A stretch of DNA of 64,000 nt, from positions 1 through 64,000 of the forward strand of contig JAQTMZ010000005.1 in NCBI GenBank assembly GCA_028714075.1. Reading direction: 5' to 3'. A program made the position numbers and the translations under genes. Under the pieces are notes generated by a model. That model was not told the origin of the DNA. It was given only the letters and a program-made list of their open reading frames with translations, and did not search any database. The DNA is from Gallionella sp. (GTDB lineage Bacteria; Pseudomonadota; Gammaproteobacteria; Burkholderiales; Gallionellaceae). Shown here piece by piece: positions 53,248 to 60,634 of this stretch. Positions within the stretch are counted from its first letter, which is position 1; every line of letters starts with the position of its first letter.

Positions 53248-53320
53248 AATGGCTTACAGCTTAACTGTTGTGAGCCATTTTATTTTCTGCTGTTTAGGGG
53301 TAAACCCAGGGGTAAACCAA
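53248..53320. promoter_or_regulatory. attL: Island 2 left end: terminator and integrase arm-type repeats
   Basis: AATGGCTTACAG pairs imperfectly with CTGTTGTGAGCCATT, followed by TTATTTT, making a terminator for the tRNA. After it, GGGGTAAAC occurs at 53297 and 53309, a 12-bp period like the GGGGGTAA pair of the ssrA island. The island's other end and integrase lie outside the window. Confidence 0.55.
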
Positions 53321-53658
53321 AAAATTCCTAGGCACTTAAAACGGCATCAGTAATTCCAGAAAATAATAACCACAATTATTCTCTGTAAGCTGCGCCACAC
53401 ATGGGGGTGGTTTCGGACAGTCGCCTGCTGGTACTTCGTACACTGTCGGACAGTCTGACTTACGATTAAAGGCAATAAATTTTCCGGTAGTAAACTTTAT
53501 GAGTGATGCATTTAAGCTATAACCGTGCCATGATCAGCAGCAAGATTCAACGTCACTTGTCAGTGTGGCGCAGCCAAAGTTGTGTTAACATTTTTACAAT
53601 TTGTGCATAATTCGCAGCATTGCTCCGTCTATTCACTGACAAATACTTCGCAGGGAAC
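53321..53658. other. AT-rich leader region with TCGGACAG repeats
   Basis: Two copies of TCGGACAGTC (53413 and 53446), the second within the dyad CTGTCGGACAG at 53443-53453. They are the inverse of the TGTCCGA words clustered at 56.0-56.2 kb. A possible promoter (TTAACA, CATAAT near 53606) precedes the gene at 53659. No gene is seen here. Confidence 0.45.
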
Positions 53659-55458
53659 ATGATGTACCAAAGGAATCGTAGTGCCCCGAGAAAAGCTCAG
53701 ATAGAGGATAAATCTAATCCCATAAAAAGCCCACACTCGCTTCAGGCATACTATAAATTAGAGGATGCTGTCAATTTTGCAAAAATCAAAAAACCCAATG
53801 TACCATTAACATCTGAAACTATAGTGCATTATGCAGCTGCGGAATTAATTCAACTGTTTACGCCCGTTCAAAGTACATTACGTCTGGTTCTTATTGATAA
53901 AGGTAAAGTATTCACCGGTTTCGCATCTTCATTAAATGATCGCCCTACCAATTCCCCTGATATGTTGGTTTTGGATAAGAATGATTGCATTGAAATTGAA
54001 GTAAAAGGCAAAACTGAGCAAAGTGATTTCCAAACTGGCTATACGTATTTCAAAGGCACGCTTCATGAGACTCACATCGCTGGTAGCGGATGGGCATGGC
54101 GAACTATTTGTGATCCGCATCGTCAGATGGATGCCGCTGAAGGCGGAGACGGATCACCGGCCCATAAAAAGCCTTTGAGCCACATGGGTATGAATCGCAG
54201 GTCGATATCTGCCCCGCTTGATCTGTCCCTTGAAATGGAGGGTTTTAACAGTCAGGGGCAGATTGTTAAACATTATCCCAAAACATTTGAACTAAACAAA
54301 AAAAATATATTAATTTCTAGAGATGCACTGAATTGGCTAATTCAGCAAATTGACGACGAAATTAAACGCAATGATGCCAACAATAATCAGCAAAATTTGT
54401 CGAAAATCATAAGCAGTGACTCTGTAAATGTATTAGGTAATACAGGGCAAAATCATGGCAGTGAAGCACATAATCCAACGCTGACGACATCCTCTGAGTC
54501 TCAGAATAACGAAATACATGAGACCGCCAAAGCTAATGCAGATCATTTTGCAGTAATAGGTAAAGTTAAAACTGTTCAGGTTGAAATTAGAACAAAGCTA
54601 GGTCGCAAGAATGTCACAATTTGCAAATATCTGCCACAACAGCAAAGGCCCCCTGTGCTTAACGAGTTCGAAATACCAGAGCAGACAAAAGTTATGCTAG
54701 TAGGTAAGAGTTACCGTTCATTGGCTGAAGCAGCTGAAATTACTAAGCGTACAGAAGATAAATTACTGGAATTGGGAGGGACGGGTGACCTGGGTTTTAT
54801 CACGCCCGTTCCAAATGGAATATATCTGCATCCGGTTGATGAAAAAACAATGTCATGGAACACAAAACCAAAAAATGTTCCCAAGTTTTTGGTTTTGGAT
54901 AAGTTGGATTGCAAGGAAATTGTAATTAACGACGTATATAAGCAAAAAAATTTCAAAAATGGCTGTGACCTTTGCTCAGGCAAAGCCATACACGCCTATC
55001 TGGATGAATCAAATAGTGAAAGCGCCTGTGTATGGCGAACGTTCAGTCACCTAGCCAAAGACAGAGACATTGTAATAACCCGTGATCGTGTCTACATAAA
55101 GCACTCTGATTTGACTCAGTTAATTGAGACTAAGGGCAAATCAGATCACCATGAAACAAAATCTGAAGGTAATGATGCTGCAAATGAACAGCAGAAAAAG
55201 AAAGGTGGGGATGAAAGCCATTCAGAATCCTCAGGGAAAAGTACCGGCCTCTCCAGAGGCTTCTATACCATGAAAGAAGTCATGGGTCTGACAAAATACT
55301 CAAGATCAACAATCAATGAAAAAACCAAGGTAGGCCATGACCACTACGCCCCGGACTTTCCCAGAAAAATCCATTTGTCGGACAAGCCGAGTGGTAAGGT
55401 GGGATTTGATGTGACAGAGGTGGATGCTTGGATTGAAACGCGCAAGAGCAAAAGGTGA
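53659..55458 (+). CDS. AlpA-type DNA-binding protein with duplicated novel domain
   Basis: 599 residues. The C-terminal ~70 residues are an AlpA/MerR-like winged helix (FYTMKEVMGLTKYSRSTI, FPRKIHLSD, VTEVDAWIETRK), as in island excisionase/regulators. The rest is unusual: a unit containing LVLDK-x-DC-x-EI and WRT(I/F) occurs twice (about 53880-54120 and 54690-55050), a clear internal duplication of a domain I do not recognise. Ser/Asn-rich linkers separate the parts. ATG 53659 or 53662 follows AGGGA; TTG 53620 is less likely. It may control excision or replication of the island and bind the TCGGACAG repeats in front of it, which is inference. Confidence 0.65.
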   Translation: MMYQRNRSAPRKAQIEDKSNPIKSPHSLQAYYKLEDAVNFAKIKKPNVPLTSETIVHYAAAELIQLFTPVQSTLRLVLIDKGKVFTGFASSLNDRPTNSPDMLVLDKNDCIEIEVKGKTEQSDFQTGYTYFKGTLHETHIAGSGWAWRTICDPHRQMDAAEGGDGSPAHKKPLSHMGMNRRSISAPLDLSLEMEGFNSQGQIVKHYPKTFELNKKNILISRDALNWLIQQIDDEIKRNDANNNQQNLSKIISSDSVNVLGNTGQNHGSEAHNPTLTTSSESQNNEIHETAKANADHFAVIGKVKTVQVEIRTKLGRKNVTICKYLPQQQRPPVLNEFEIPEQTKVMLVGKSYRSLAEAAEITKRTEDKLLELGGTGDLGFITPVPNGIYLHPVDEKTMSWNTKPKNVPKFLVLDKLDCKEIVINDVYKQKNFKNGCDLCSGKAIHAYLDESNSESACVWRTFSHLAKDRDIVITRDRVYIKHSDLTQLIETKGKSDHHETKSEGNDAANEQQKKKGGDESHSESSGKSTGLSRGFYTMKEVMGLTKYSRSTINEKTKVGHDHYAPDFPRKIHLSDKPSGKVGFDVTEVDAWIETRKSKR

Positions 55459-55519
55459 CTCTAACCTTGATGGAGTTGCCGCACAGTTTATGCTGCAACC
55501 AATACCTTAACGGTACTAC

Positions 55520-55981
55520 GAGCCTATTTCAGTAGGCCAGTTGCGCGCCAAGTGATGATGCCGCAGGCGAGATGCAACGCGGACAAGTATTCTCCGAAAG
55601 CGGTTCGTCCAGCTATGAGTGCGCTCCACCCACGGCGTGCCTTGAAACCGGCTTCTTGCTTGATGGCCTTGGCCTCTTCGCCGCGAGCGCGGATGTGCGC
55701 CGTAAAGCCGAATTTCTGGACGATTTCACGAACCTCGTCGAAATCGTACCCCTTGTCGAGGCACAACCCTTGAGGCGTGTCCGCTGTCGGCAACGGGCGC
55801 AGCAAAAACAGGATCGCGTTCATCGCGTTTCGAGCCGTTGCTACCGGCACGCAAGCCGCACCCACACTTCGTCTGTCAGACGCCATCATCATCTTTCGTT
55901 ACCAGTCCCATTTCAGCCCCCCTTTTCAGTGTTTTGATGGGATGGTTATCGGCAAAAATTGCCGCCTACTGAAATAGGCTC
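55520..55981 (-). mobile_element. Internally deleted IS5-family element with 17-bp terminal inverted repeats
   Basis: Perfect terminal repeats GAGCCTATTTCAGTAGG (55520-55536) and its inverse (55965-55981) bound a 462-bp element. Inside, on the minus strand, are remains of a transposase: a start-proximal NAILFLLR piece joined to a C-terminal LCLDKGYDFDEVREIV, then LHLACGIITWRATGLLK in another frame. The central part, including the catalytic region, is deleted and the end is frameshifted, so it could move only in trans. Target duplication is not clear. Confidence 0.8.
55524..55892 (-). pseudogene. IS5-family transposase remnant
   Basis: The frame joins the N-terminal and C-terminal parts of an IS5-type transposase across a deletion. 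An intact stretch WVERTHSW lies in another frame before HLACGIITW, showing a frameshift. At least half of the usual ~250 residues is missing, including most of the DDE core, so it is not functional. Confidence 0.75.
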
Positions 55982-56456
55982 TAAGTCGCTGTCAATGGTG
56001 TGTGATAGCAAAATGGATTGTACCGAGACTGTCCGAAGTTGTGTGAGTGTCCGCAACGCTTGGTCAATGATTGTCCGAAGAGGTGCGAAATATATGCAGA
56101 AGGCTGTCCGATAGTGACCGAAAAGTCCGTCGACTATTGTCCAATAGTGTACGAAAATTGAGAATTAGGTTGATTGGGCTGTTTAATAATATTTACGCAA
56201 CTATTTGTTTGTGAACAAATATCCATAAATTACAAATACTGCAATTTGTGAGAACCCATACCGCAATCTCGCCCTTGTACGCGTGTATCGGGCCGTTTCA
56301 TCGAGGCTCATGCAGATGGATGCTTGATCGGTTCAACCAAGTATGGGAGCCTATCAAGGCAATCCACCTTCTGGAATCGCTGTACAAGCAGGCTCAATGT
56401 TGCTAACCAGTGCATCAAGGTTCAAGGGACTCTTCACTTGCTGTTTAAATCGTCAG
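55982..56456. repeat. Cluster of TGTCCGA repeats (iteron-like) and gap
   Basis: Eight exact or near copies of N-TGTCCGAA-R lie on one strand: 56029, 56047, 56071, 56104, 56114, 56123, 56137 and 56147. Spacing is irregular (9-33 bp). They sit between the convergent ends of the AlpA-type gene and the Gp2-like gene. Downstream, 56220-56456 has no gene I can support. Confidence 0.6.
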
Positions 56457-57596
56457 TCAAGCTTTCATTTTTTTGTGCCTACTAGGCCCGTACCCCTTTC
56501 CGCAGAGCCTATGCTTGCCATTGCATAGCTTAGTGGTCAACAACACCTGATCCGGCTTCAGCATGTACCCAACTATCGTATTCAGCAAGATGTTACGCTT
56601 GTCGATGTCTAAATCGTCGGCAGGGTCATCATGTATTCGACCGATCTTACCGATCCCACATTGACCGTTAACCTCGAATCTTTTTTTGTTTTCAGGCGTG
56701 TTTCCGTTATAAAAGCGTCCCCGTCCCTTGGTGACCACCTCAGACCAATAGGTGCCATATTTGTTTGCCCAAAACTCCTCATTCTGGACGGCAGCACTAT
56801 CGAGCAGAAACAGCATGTGAAAGTGCAATTTTTTTAATGGAGTAAATTCGATTTTCCAGAGGTATCCTTCCAGATTCTCTGACAGCTCCTTGTTGCGCCT
56901 CATGTTGTAGAGGAAGTGAGCCAAATCCTTTCTCGCTTCCTCAACGGTTATGCAGTTAGCGTGTTGAGACAGATAATATAAATCAACTCGTAACACCAAT
57001 AATCTGCGAGCAAATAATTTTTTTATGAATTCAACTGCGCTCTTAAAATTACGAGCCGCATTGTATTGTCGGCTATAAATCTTTCTATCGAACTCTGCGG
57101 TACGTGATTCAATGCGGATCAAATTGAGCAAATCGTTAAAGAGTTCAAATTGCCTCTTAGGTTTATCGCTACGTTTGGTAGTGTAAGCAAGAGGATCGGT
57201 AAACCATTCTCTGCCAAGCCCAAATTCAAAGCAGCAGTTGAAAAACAGTTCTACATTAGGACTGTAAGCATATTCAGGAGAGTAATGCTCAAATAGTTTG
57301 ATGACAGAGGTGAAGTATCTAGCAAGATTAAATTTTTTTAATTCATTTTTTGCTGGTTTTAAGTCGTCTTTCTCAATCAGTTCTTCAGCCATTCGGAATG
57401 CTGGAGTATCGCTTTGTAAAACACGATCCACAAACGTTTCAATGGAAATAAGGCCATCGATGAAGCCACGATAAGCCTGGTCAATTACCGATGTAATATG
57501 CCCATCAATATCCGTTATCGTGTATGTGGAATCTTCAGCCTTCCACTGGTACATTTCCTGTATTGTTAATTCGGTGCTATGTGCCTTGCCATTCAT
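56457..57596 (-). CDS. Inovirus Gp2 / YagK-YfjJ-like replication protein
   Basis: 379 residues. The C-terminal half matches the YagK/YfjJ (inovirus Gp2) family: ARRLLVLRVDLYYL, the HUH-like KLHFHMLFLLDS near residue 270, GIGKIGRI and the tyrosine-bearing NTIVGYMLKPDQ near residue 345, ending KGYGPSRHKK. HUH-plus-Tyr proteins nick DNA to start rolling-circle replication, which is the likely role here. The N-terminal half is less conserved. ATG 57596 is chosen (AGAGGATAACC upstream); GTG 57623 is an alternative. GGATAACC repeats surround its start. Confidence 0.65.
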   Translation of the reverse strand: MNGKAHSTELTIQEMYQWKAEDSTYTITDIDGHITSVIDQAYRGFIDGLISIETFVDRVLQSDTPAFRMAEELIEKDDLKPAKNELKKFNLARYFTSVIKLFEHYSPEYAYSPNVELFFNCCFEFGLGREWFTDPLAYTTKRSDKPKRQFELFNDLLNLIRIESRTAEFDRKIYSRQYNAARNFKSAVEFIKKLFARRLLVLRVDLYYLSQHANCITVEEARKDLAHFLYNMRRNKELSENLEGYLWKIEFTPLKKLHFHMLFLLDSAAVQNEEFWANKYGTYWSEVVTKGRGRFYNGNTPENKKRFEVNGQCGIGKIGRIHDDPADDLDIDKRNILLNTIVGYMLKPDQVLLTTKLCNGKHRLCGKGYGPSRHKKMKA

Positions 57597-58012
57597 TTTG
57601 GTTATCCTCTGCGGTTGACTCACAGGGTATGGATAACCAGTTTATTTTTACTACGTTAAGGATATTAATTTGAATGGCTACAGGACTAGGATAGATAACC
57701 AGAATGGATAACTAGAAATTAGATTGGGAAATTAATTGAATATATTAACCAAGATTTTATTGAAGAAAATTAATAGTTAATTCACTAATCAAAATTTGAT
57801 ATGTGTTATTGATTGGTATCTTGATTAGTGCTGGCCATACCAAGTTATGCGGAAATATGTGTTATTTCAATGTTTGATCTCATCACAATTGATACTGGGC
57901 AGTTCAAACTGTTGTATTGTCCATGCCAACGTCACGCACAAGAAAATCAAGCAAAAGCCACCTAACTAGCTACAATTAGTATTATCACTAGTCAGTTTTA
58001 CGCTGATTTTCG

Positions 58013-58130
58013 CTTGCAACCGCCCGGTTCTCGGCCTAAGCGGACTTTTCAGGACGTCCAAAATTACTTTCGTTTTATACGCCAGAGCAGCCGTAATGGA
58101 GCGTTGGTTGCGTCCGCTTTTGCTGTTAGT
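58013..58130 (+). other. attC: Possible attC site upstream of cassette 1
   Basis: AAGCGGAC (58038-58045) and GTCCGCTT (58112-58119) are exact inverse 8-mers around a long centre. GTTAG (58124) stands where an R'' core should be, and GCAAC (58016) is a poor R' partner 17 bp from its L box, longer than usual. An alternative R' ACCTAAC at 57960 would make a very long site. Listed as possible only. Confidence 0.35.
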
Positions 58131-58204
58131 TATTATGCGGACAGAAATTTTTAACCCTTGGAAGATAAATGAAAATATGCGTATCGCCTACGATTGTGTG
58201 GTTA

Positions 58205-58236
58205 TTACTATACGGACAGGCCTGTCCGTATAGTAA
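58205..58236. repeat. 32-bp perfect palindrome
   Basis: Left half TTACTATACGGACAGG and its exact inverse. The centre contains TGTCCGT/ACGGACA, the same word as the TGTCCGA repeats elsewhere in the island. It lies about 35 bp before the start of the gene at 58270. Confidence 0.9.
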
Positions 58237-58269
58237 CTGTTGGGGCTCTTAGTCCCACGCTGCGAAACA

Positions 58270-58857
58270 ATGAATACGACTACAACGCAAGATACCGCTC
58301 TGGTGAATGCCATTTTGGATTTATGCAAGAAGTCCAAAACGGTAAACCATCTATCGTTGCCGCTTTCCCTTCGGAGCCAAAGCCACCTTCTGGATGGTCA
58401 GCCAATCGAGAACGATCCGACAACGTTTGCCGAGAAAGTCAGATCGAGAAACTTCTCCCGCTATTGTCTCGCGGTCATGGACTTTCTTGTGAGAGCAAAA
58501 CTCTGCTACTTAGTGCAAGAAGTAATCAACAACGGAATGTACCCTCAGGATGTCCAGTATCTTCGCATAACGCGTTTGGGTGCCGTCTATGCTTGTCTGC
58601 CACTAATTGCCCAGCGGGCGGTCATCTACTGCATCGACAAGGCATTCTGGATATCCAGTCTGGTCGCAAAGTACAAGTGGCTGGGCACGATCATATCTGG
58701 TGTGGTTGCCGGAGTCGGCTGGCTCCGCACTCACGATGTCTCAACCTACTTGGTGGCGCTCTCTGTGGCGGCTGGTATTGTTGCCATGTTTTTTGCCAAC
58801 TGGCTGCACGGCGGGCCTTCGACAGAAGGAGGTTCCTCTGATGACACATTGGCCTAG
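58270..58857 (+). CDS. Cassette 1 protein, membrane-associated, unknown
   Basis: 195 residues starting MNTTTTQDTALVNAILDLC. The first two thirds are soluble, with FAEKVRSRNFSRYCLAVMDF (in part RNFSRYCLAVMDF) and a winged-helix-like run to RITRLGAVYACLPL. Two C-terminal hydrophobic helices follow (WLGTIISGVVAGVGWL and YLVALSVAAGIVAMFFA). A similar layout is seen in integron cassette proteins, but I recognise no family. The overlapping frame 58194-58841 is rejected because it lacks a ribosome site and looks out of register. The attC-like site follows 18 bp after the stop. Confidence 0.6.
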   Translation: MNTTTTQDTALVNAILDLCKKSKTVNHLSLPLSLRSQSHLLDGQPIENDPTTFAEKVRSRNFSRYCLAVMDFLVRAKLCYLVQEVINNGMYPQDVQYLRITRLGAVYACLPLIAQRAVIYCIDKAFWISSLVAKYKWLGTIISGVVAGVGWLRTHDVSTYLVALSVAAGIVAMFFANWLHGGPSTEGGSSDDTLA

Positions 58858-58875
58858 TCACGTGAGAGCCGCGAG

Positions 58876-58941
58876 CCCCAACCCGGCAGTCGAGCGGACC
58901 TGCGCGAAAAGTCGCGCAGGCCGCTCACTTCCACGTTAGGA
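58876..58941 (+). other. attC: attC site of cassette 1
   Basis: R' CCCCAAC (58876-58882), L'' GAGCGG plus a single extra A, hairpin CCTGCGCGA-AAAG-TCGCGCAGG, L' CCGCTC (58921-58926), then R'' GTTAGGA (58935-58941). The folded bottom strand leaves one bulged base and unpaired spacers between R and L boxes, the defining shape of integron attC sites. It directly follows the gene at 58270. Confidence 0.8.
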
Positions 58942-58947
58942 GTAAAA

Positions 58948-59358
58948 ATGCGCATCTCAGAAATTCTTAAAAAAGAAACGCCCTACGAAACTTTTACTTT
59001 TGAAGTTGATGGCTATGTCATTAGCATTTTTATACGCCGCGATGACCAAGTTACAATTCCACTAAACGAGGCAAAGCAAAAAGGCATTTCGTTAGGCGGG
59101 CAATACTCCGCCCTTCGTCACACGGTGCCAGAGCCAGGGAAAGAGCACATTCATGTATATGCTAAAGGCAATGATATTTTTGCGCTGAATAAAGATGGTA
59201 CGGCACATGACCAAAGTCACGGAGTAAAAATCCCTAACAGGGTTGCAGATGCCATCCGAACCCATTTCCCTAACTTCTCGCTGCCGCCCAACAATTTTAT
59301 TGAGTCCGCGCCAACTGCAATAGAACTCTCATACAAAATGCAGGTACTGGTGGGGTGA
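58948..59358 (+). CDS. Cassette 2 protein, unknown
   Basis: 136 residues starting at ATG after AGGAGTAAAA, where part of the ribosome site is formed by the attC R'' box. It is soluble and mixed alpha/beta, with TFEVDGYVISIFIRRDDQ, YSALRHTVPEPGKEHIHVYA and DQSHGVKIPNRVADAIRTHFP. No family is recognised. It is immediately followed by a second attC-like site, so it fits a complete one-gene integron cassette. Confidence 0.7.
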   Translation: MRISEILKKETPYETFTFEVDGYVISIFIRRDDQVTIPLNEAKQKGISLGGQYSALRHTVPEPGKEHIHVYAKGNDIFALNKDGTAHDQSHGVKIPNRVADAIRTHFPNFSLPPNNFIESAPTAIELSYKMQVLVG

Positions 59359-59367
59359 GCATGACAC

Positions 59368-59430
59368 TCCTAACCCTACGCTCAAGCGGGACTGCGCAAA
59401 AGCGCGCAGCCCCTTAGCTCCACGTTAAAT
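59368..59430 (+). other. attC: attC site of cassette 2
   Basis: R' CCTAAC (59369-59374), stem AAG-C-GGG-A-CTGCGC (from 59384) pairing with GCGCAG-CCC-CTT (to 59415) with C and A left unpaired, then R'' GTTAAAT (59424-59430). GTTA/TAAC pair in the outer stem. It is the same architecture as the site at 58876. Confidence 0.75.
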
Positions 59431-59761
59431 GTCTGGCATTGCCAAGTGCCGGAGCAAATTCTGAATGAGTCGGAAGGGCGGCTAAGGCCGAACAGTGTGC
59501 ATTATCGCGAGTCCCAAATTTCTGACTATCGATAACATCACTTATAGCTAAGTGATCTGCCTCTTTACCTAATACTTCAATCACCACCGGCTTCCGCCGA
59601 TGGTGAGTCAAAAGAATGCTTCTTGCCTGAAACCTATAGAATCCCTCGTTCGGTAAAGCTGAGCACCGATGCGCCCACCACGATGAAGTGGTCGAGTACA
59701 CGAACATCCACCAATGCCAAGTACAGTATCAACGGCATCACTGTCAGCCAAAATAGGATCG
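59431..59761. other. Region after the cassettes with a radC tail relic
   Basis: No complete gene. A radC-type fragment lies on the minus strand (separate entry). CACCACCGGCTTCCGCCGAT then GGTG near 59584 is a hairpin. Confidence 0.4.
59634..59735 (-). pseudogene. RadC (JAB domain) C-terminal fragment
   Basis: The minus strand reads LALVDVRVLDHFIV then VGASVLSFTERGIL and stop, the typical end of RadC-family proteins (VRVLDH...SFAERGLL). Sequence further upstream (MPLILY) does not continue the family, so this is a truncated relic of about 33 codons. RadC genes are common passengers of plasmids and islands. Confidence 0.6.
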
Positions 59762-60634
59762 TCAGTAATATTTTGCTGTTCCTGCTATTGCCTTGGCATG
59801 ACGGTCAACAGACACCTTGACCACCCAATTGCCATTACCTTCCTGCTGTTCCAAACCCGCACTTCCGGCCTTCCAGAACCGACTGACCGTAACTCCGCCG
59901 CCCTTGATTGACGGATGGGTTGAAGCCAAGCTCAACAGTAGCTCCTTGGCCTCCTCTAACACCTTAGCTGCTTCCTCAGTTTGAACTTTGGCAGCACAAT
60001 ACTGCTCTGCTGCTGCAATCCACTCAGCATCATTACGAAACTCGCTATCGTATTCCGAGAGTGGTGGAGGGGTGTCGGTATCAACGTAGTGCTGAAACTC
60101 GTCCCAAGCGTTCCTGATACGTTGCTGGCATACTTCATCTTGGTCAACATCGAGCAGCAAACCTTCATTTCCATCGAACACCCAGAGATGTGCCAGCGTT
60201 GCTCCAGACACCATGAGTTGATGCTGAATCTGGATACGGTACATCTCCGGTATTTCCCCTGCTTCAACGGATTGCCACAGCTCGGATGACTGCCCCTTGT
60301 ACGGGCATTTGACTTCGACGATCAGATTACCGCTCAAGTTGATGCCATCCAAGCTAGCCGAGTATTCACCGGAAGTCATCACCAATGGTTGCATCACTGT
60401 TCCCGCCTTGGCCTCATACGCAGCTCTGGCCTGTGGTTCCATCTCGGTGCCGTGCTTCATAGGAGCCGTTGCCCCATCTGGCTGTGCCCTACCAGTTTTG
60501 ATTAACCATAACTTATAGGGCGTCATCCAAGGTGATAGCCCCATTACGGCAGGACTTTCGGAGGCATTTCGATGCTGCTTACGATGCTCGTGCCATTCGG
60601 GGGTTCCCTGTACCATCTTCCGTAGGGCGTTCAT
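59762..60634 (-). CDS. YqaJ-family recombinase exonuclease
   Basis: 290 residues of the YqaJ/lambda-exo type. It has SPAVMGLSPWMTPYKLW, GTEMEPQARAAYEAKAG and the PD-(D/E)XK core with NLIVEVKCPYKG near residue 107 (E-V-K pair), followed by IQIQHQLMVSG. These enzymes degrade one strand of double-stranded ends for annealing-based recombination. The coding start overlaps the annealing-protein stop by 4 bp and has GGAGG upstream, so the two act as a recombination pair like Red-alpha/beta. Confidence 0.88.
   Translation of the reverse strand: MNALRKMVQGTPEWHEHRKQHRNASESPAVMGLSPWMTPYKLWLIKTGRAQPDGATAPMKHGTEMEPQARAAYEAKAGTVMQPLVMTSGEYSASLDGINLSGNLIVEVKCPYKGQSSELWQSVEAGEIPEMYRIQIQHQLMVSGATLAHLWVFDGNEGLLLDVDQDEVCQQRIRNAWDEFQHYVDTDTPPPLSEYDSEFRNDAEWIAAAEQYCAAKVQTEEAAKVLEEAKELLLSLASTHPSIKGGGVTVSRFWKAGSAGLEQQEGNGNWVVKVSVDRHAKAIAGTAKYY

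Larger units (their letters stand above)
57597..58269. other. Repeat-bearing region upstream of the Gp2-like gene
   Basis: GGATAAC(C/T)AG occurs at 57631, 57693 (as AGATAACCAG) and 57706, and inverted as GGTTATCC at 57600-57607 over the ribosome site. They are probable operators or iterons for the replication protein. Beyond about 57720 the AT-rich sequence shows no gene until the cassette region at 58.0 kb. Confidence 0.5.

Noticed and set aside
55520-55981. Active insertion sequence
   Set aside because: The central transposase region is missing and the rest is frameshifted.
56029-56157. Possible CRISPR array
   Set aside because: Units are only about 9 bp and unevenly spaced, with no conserved long repeats and no cas genes in the window.
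56343-56528. Short plus-strand frame after the TGTCCGA cluster
   Set aside because: Runs into the end of the Gp2-like gene and has no ribosome site. Another short frame ending near 56403 looked slightly protein-like but could not be supported.
58194-58841. Alternative 215-codon frame over cassette 1
   Set aside because: Starts inside the 32-bp palindrome region and has many cysteines; the other frame gives a credible membrane protein ending next to attC.
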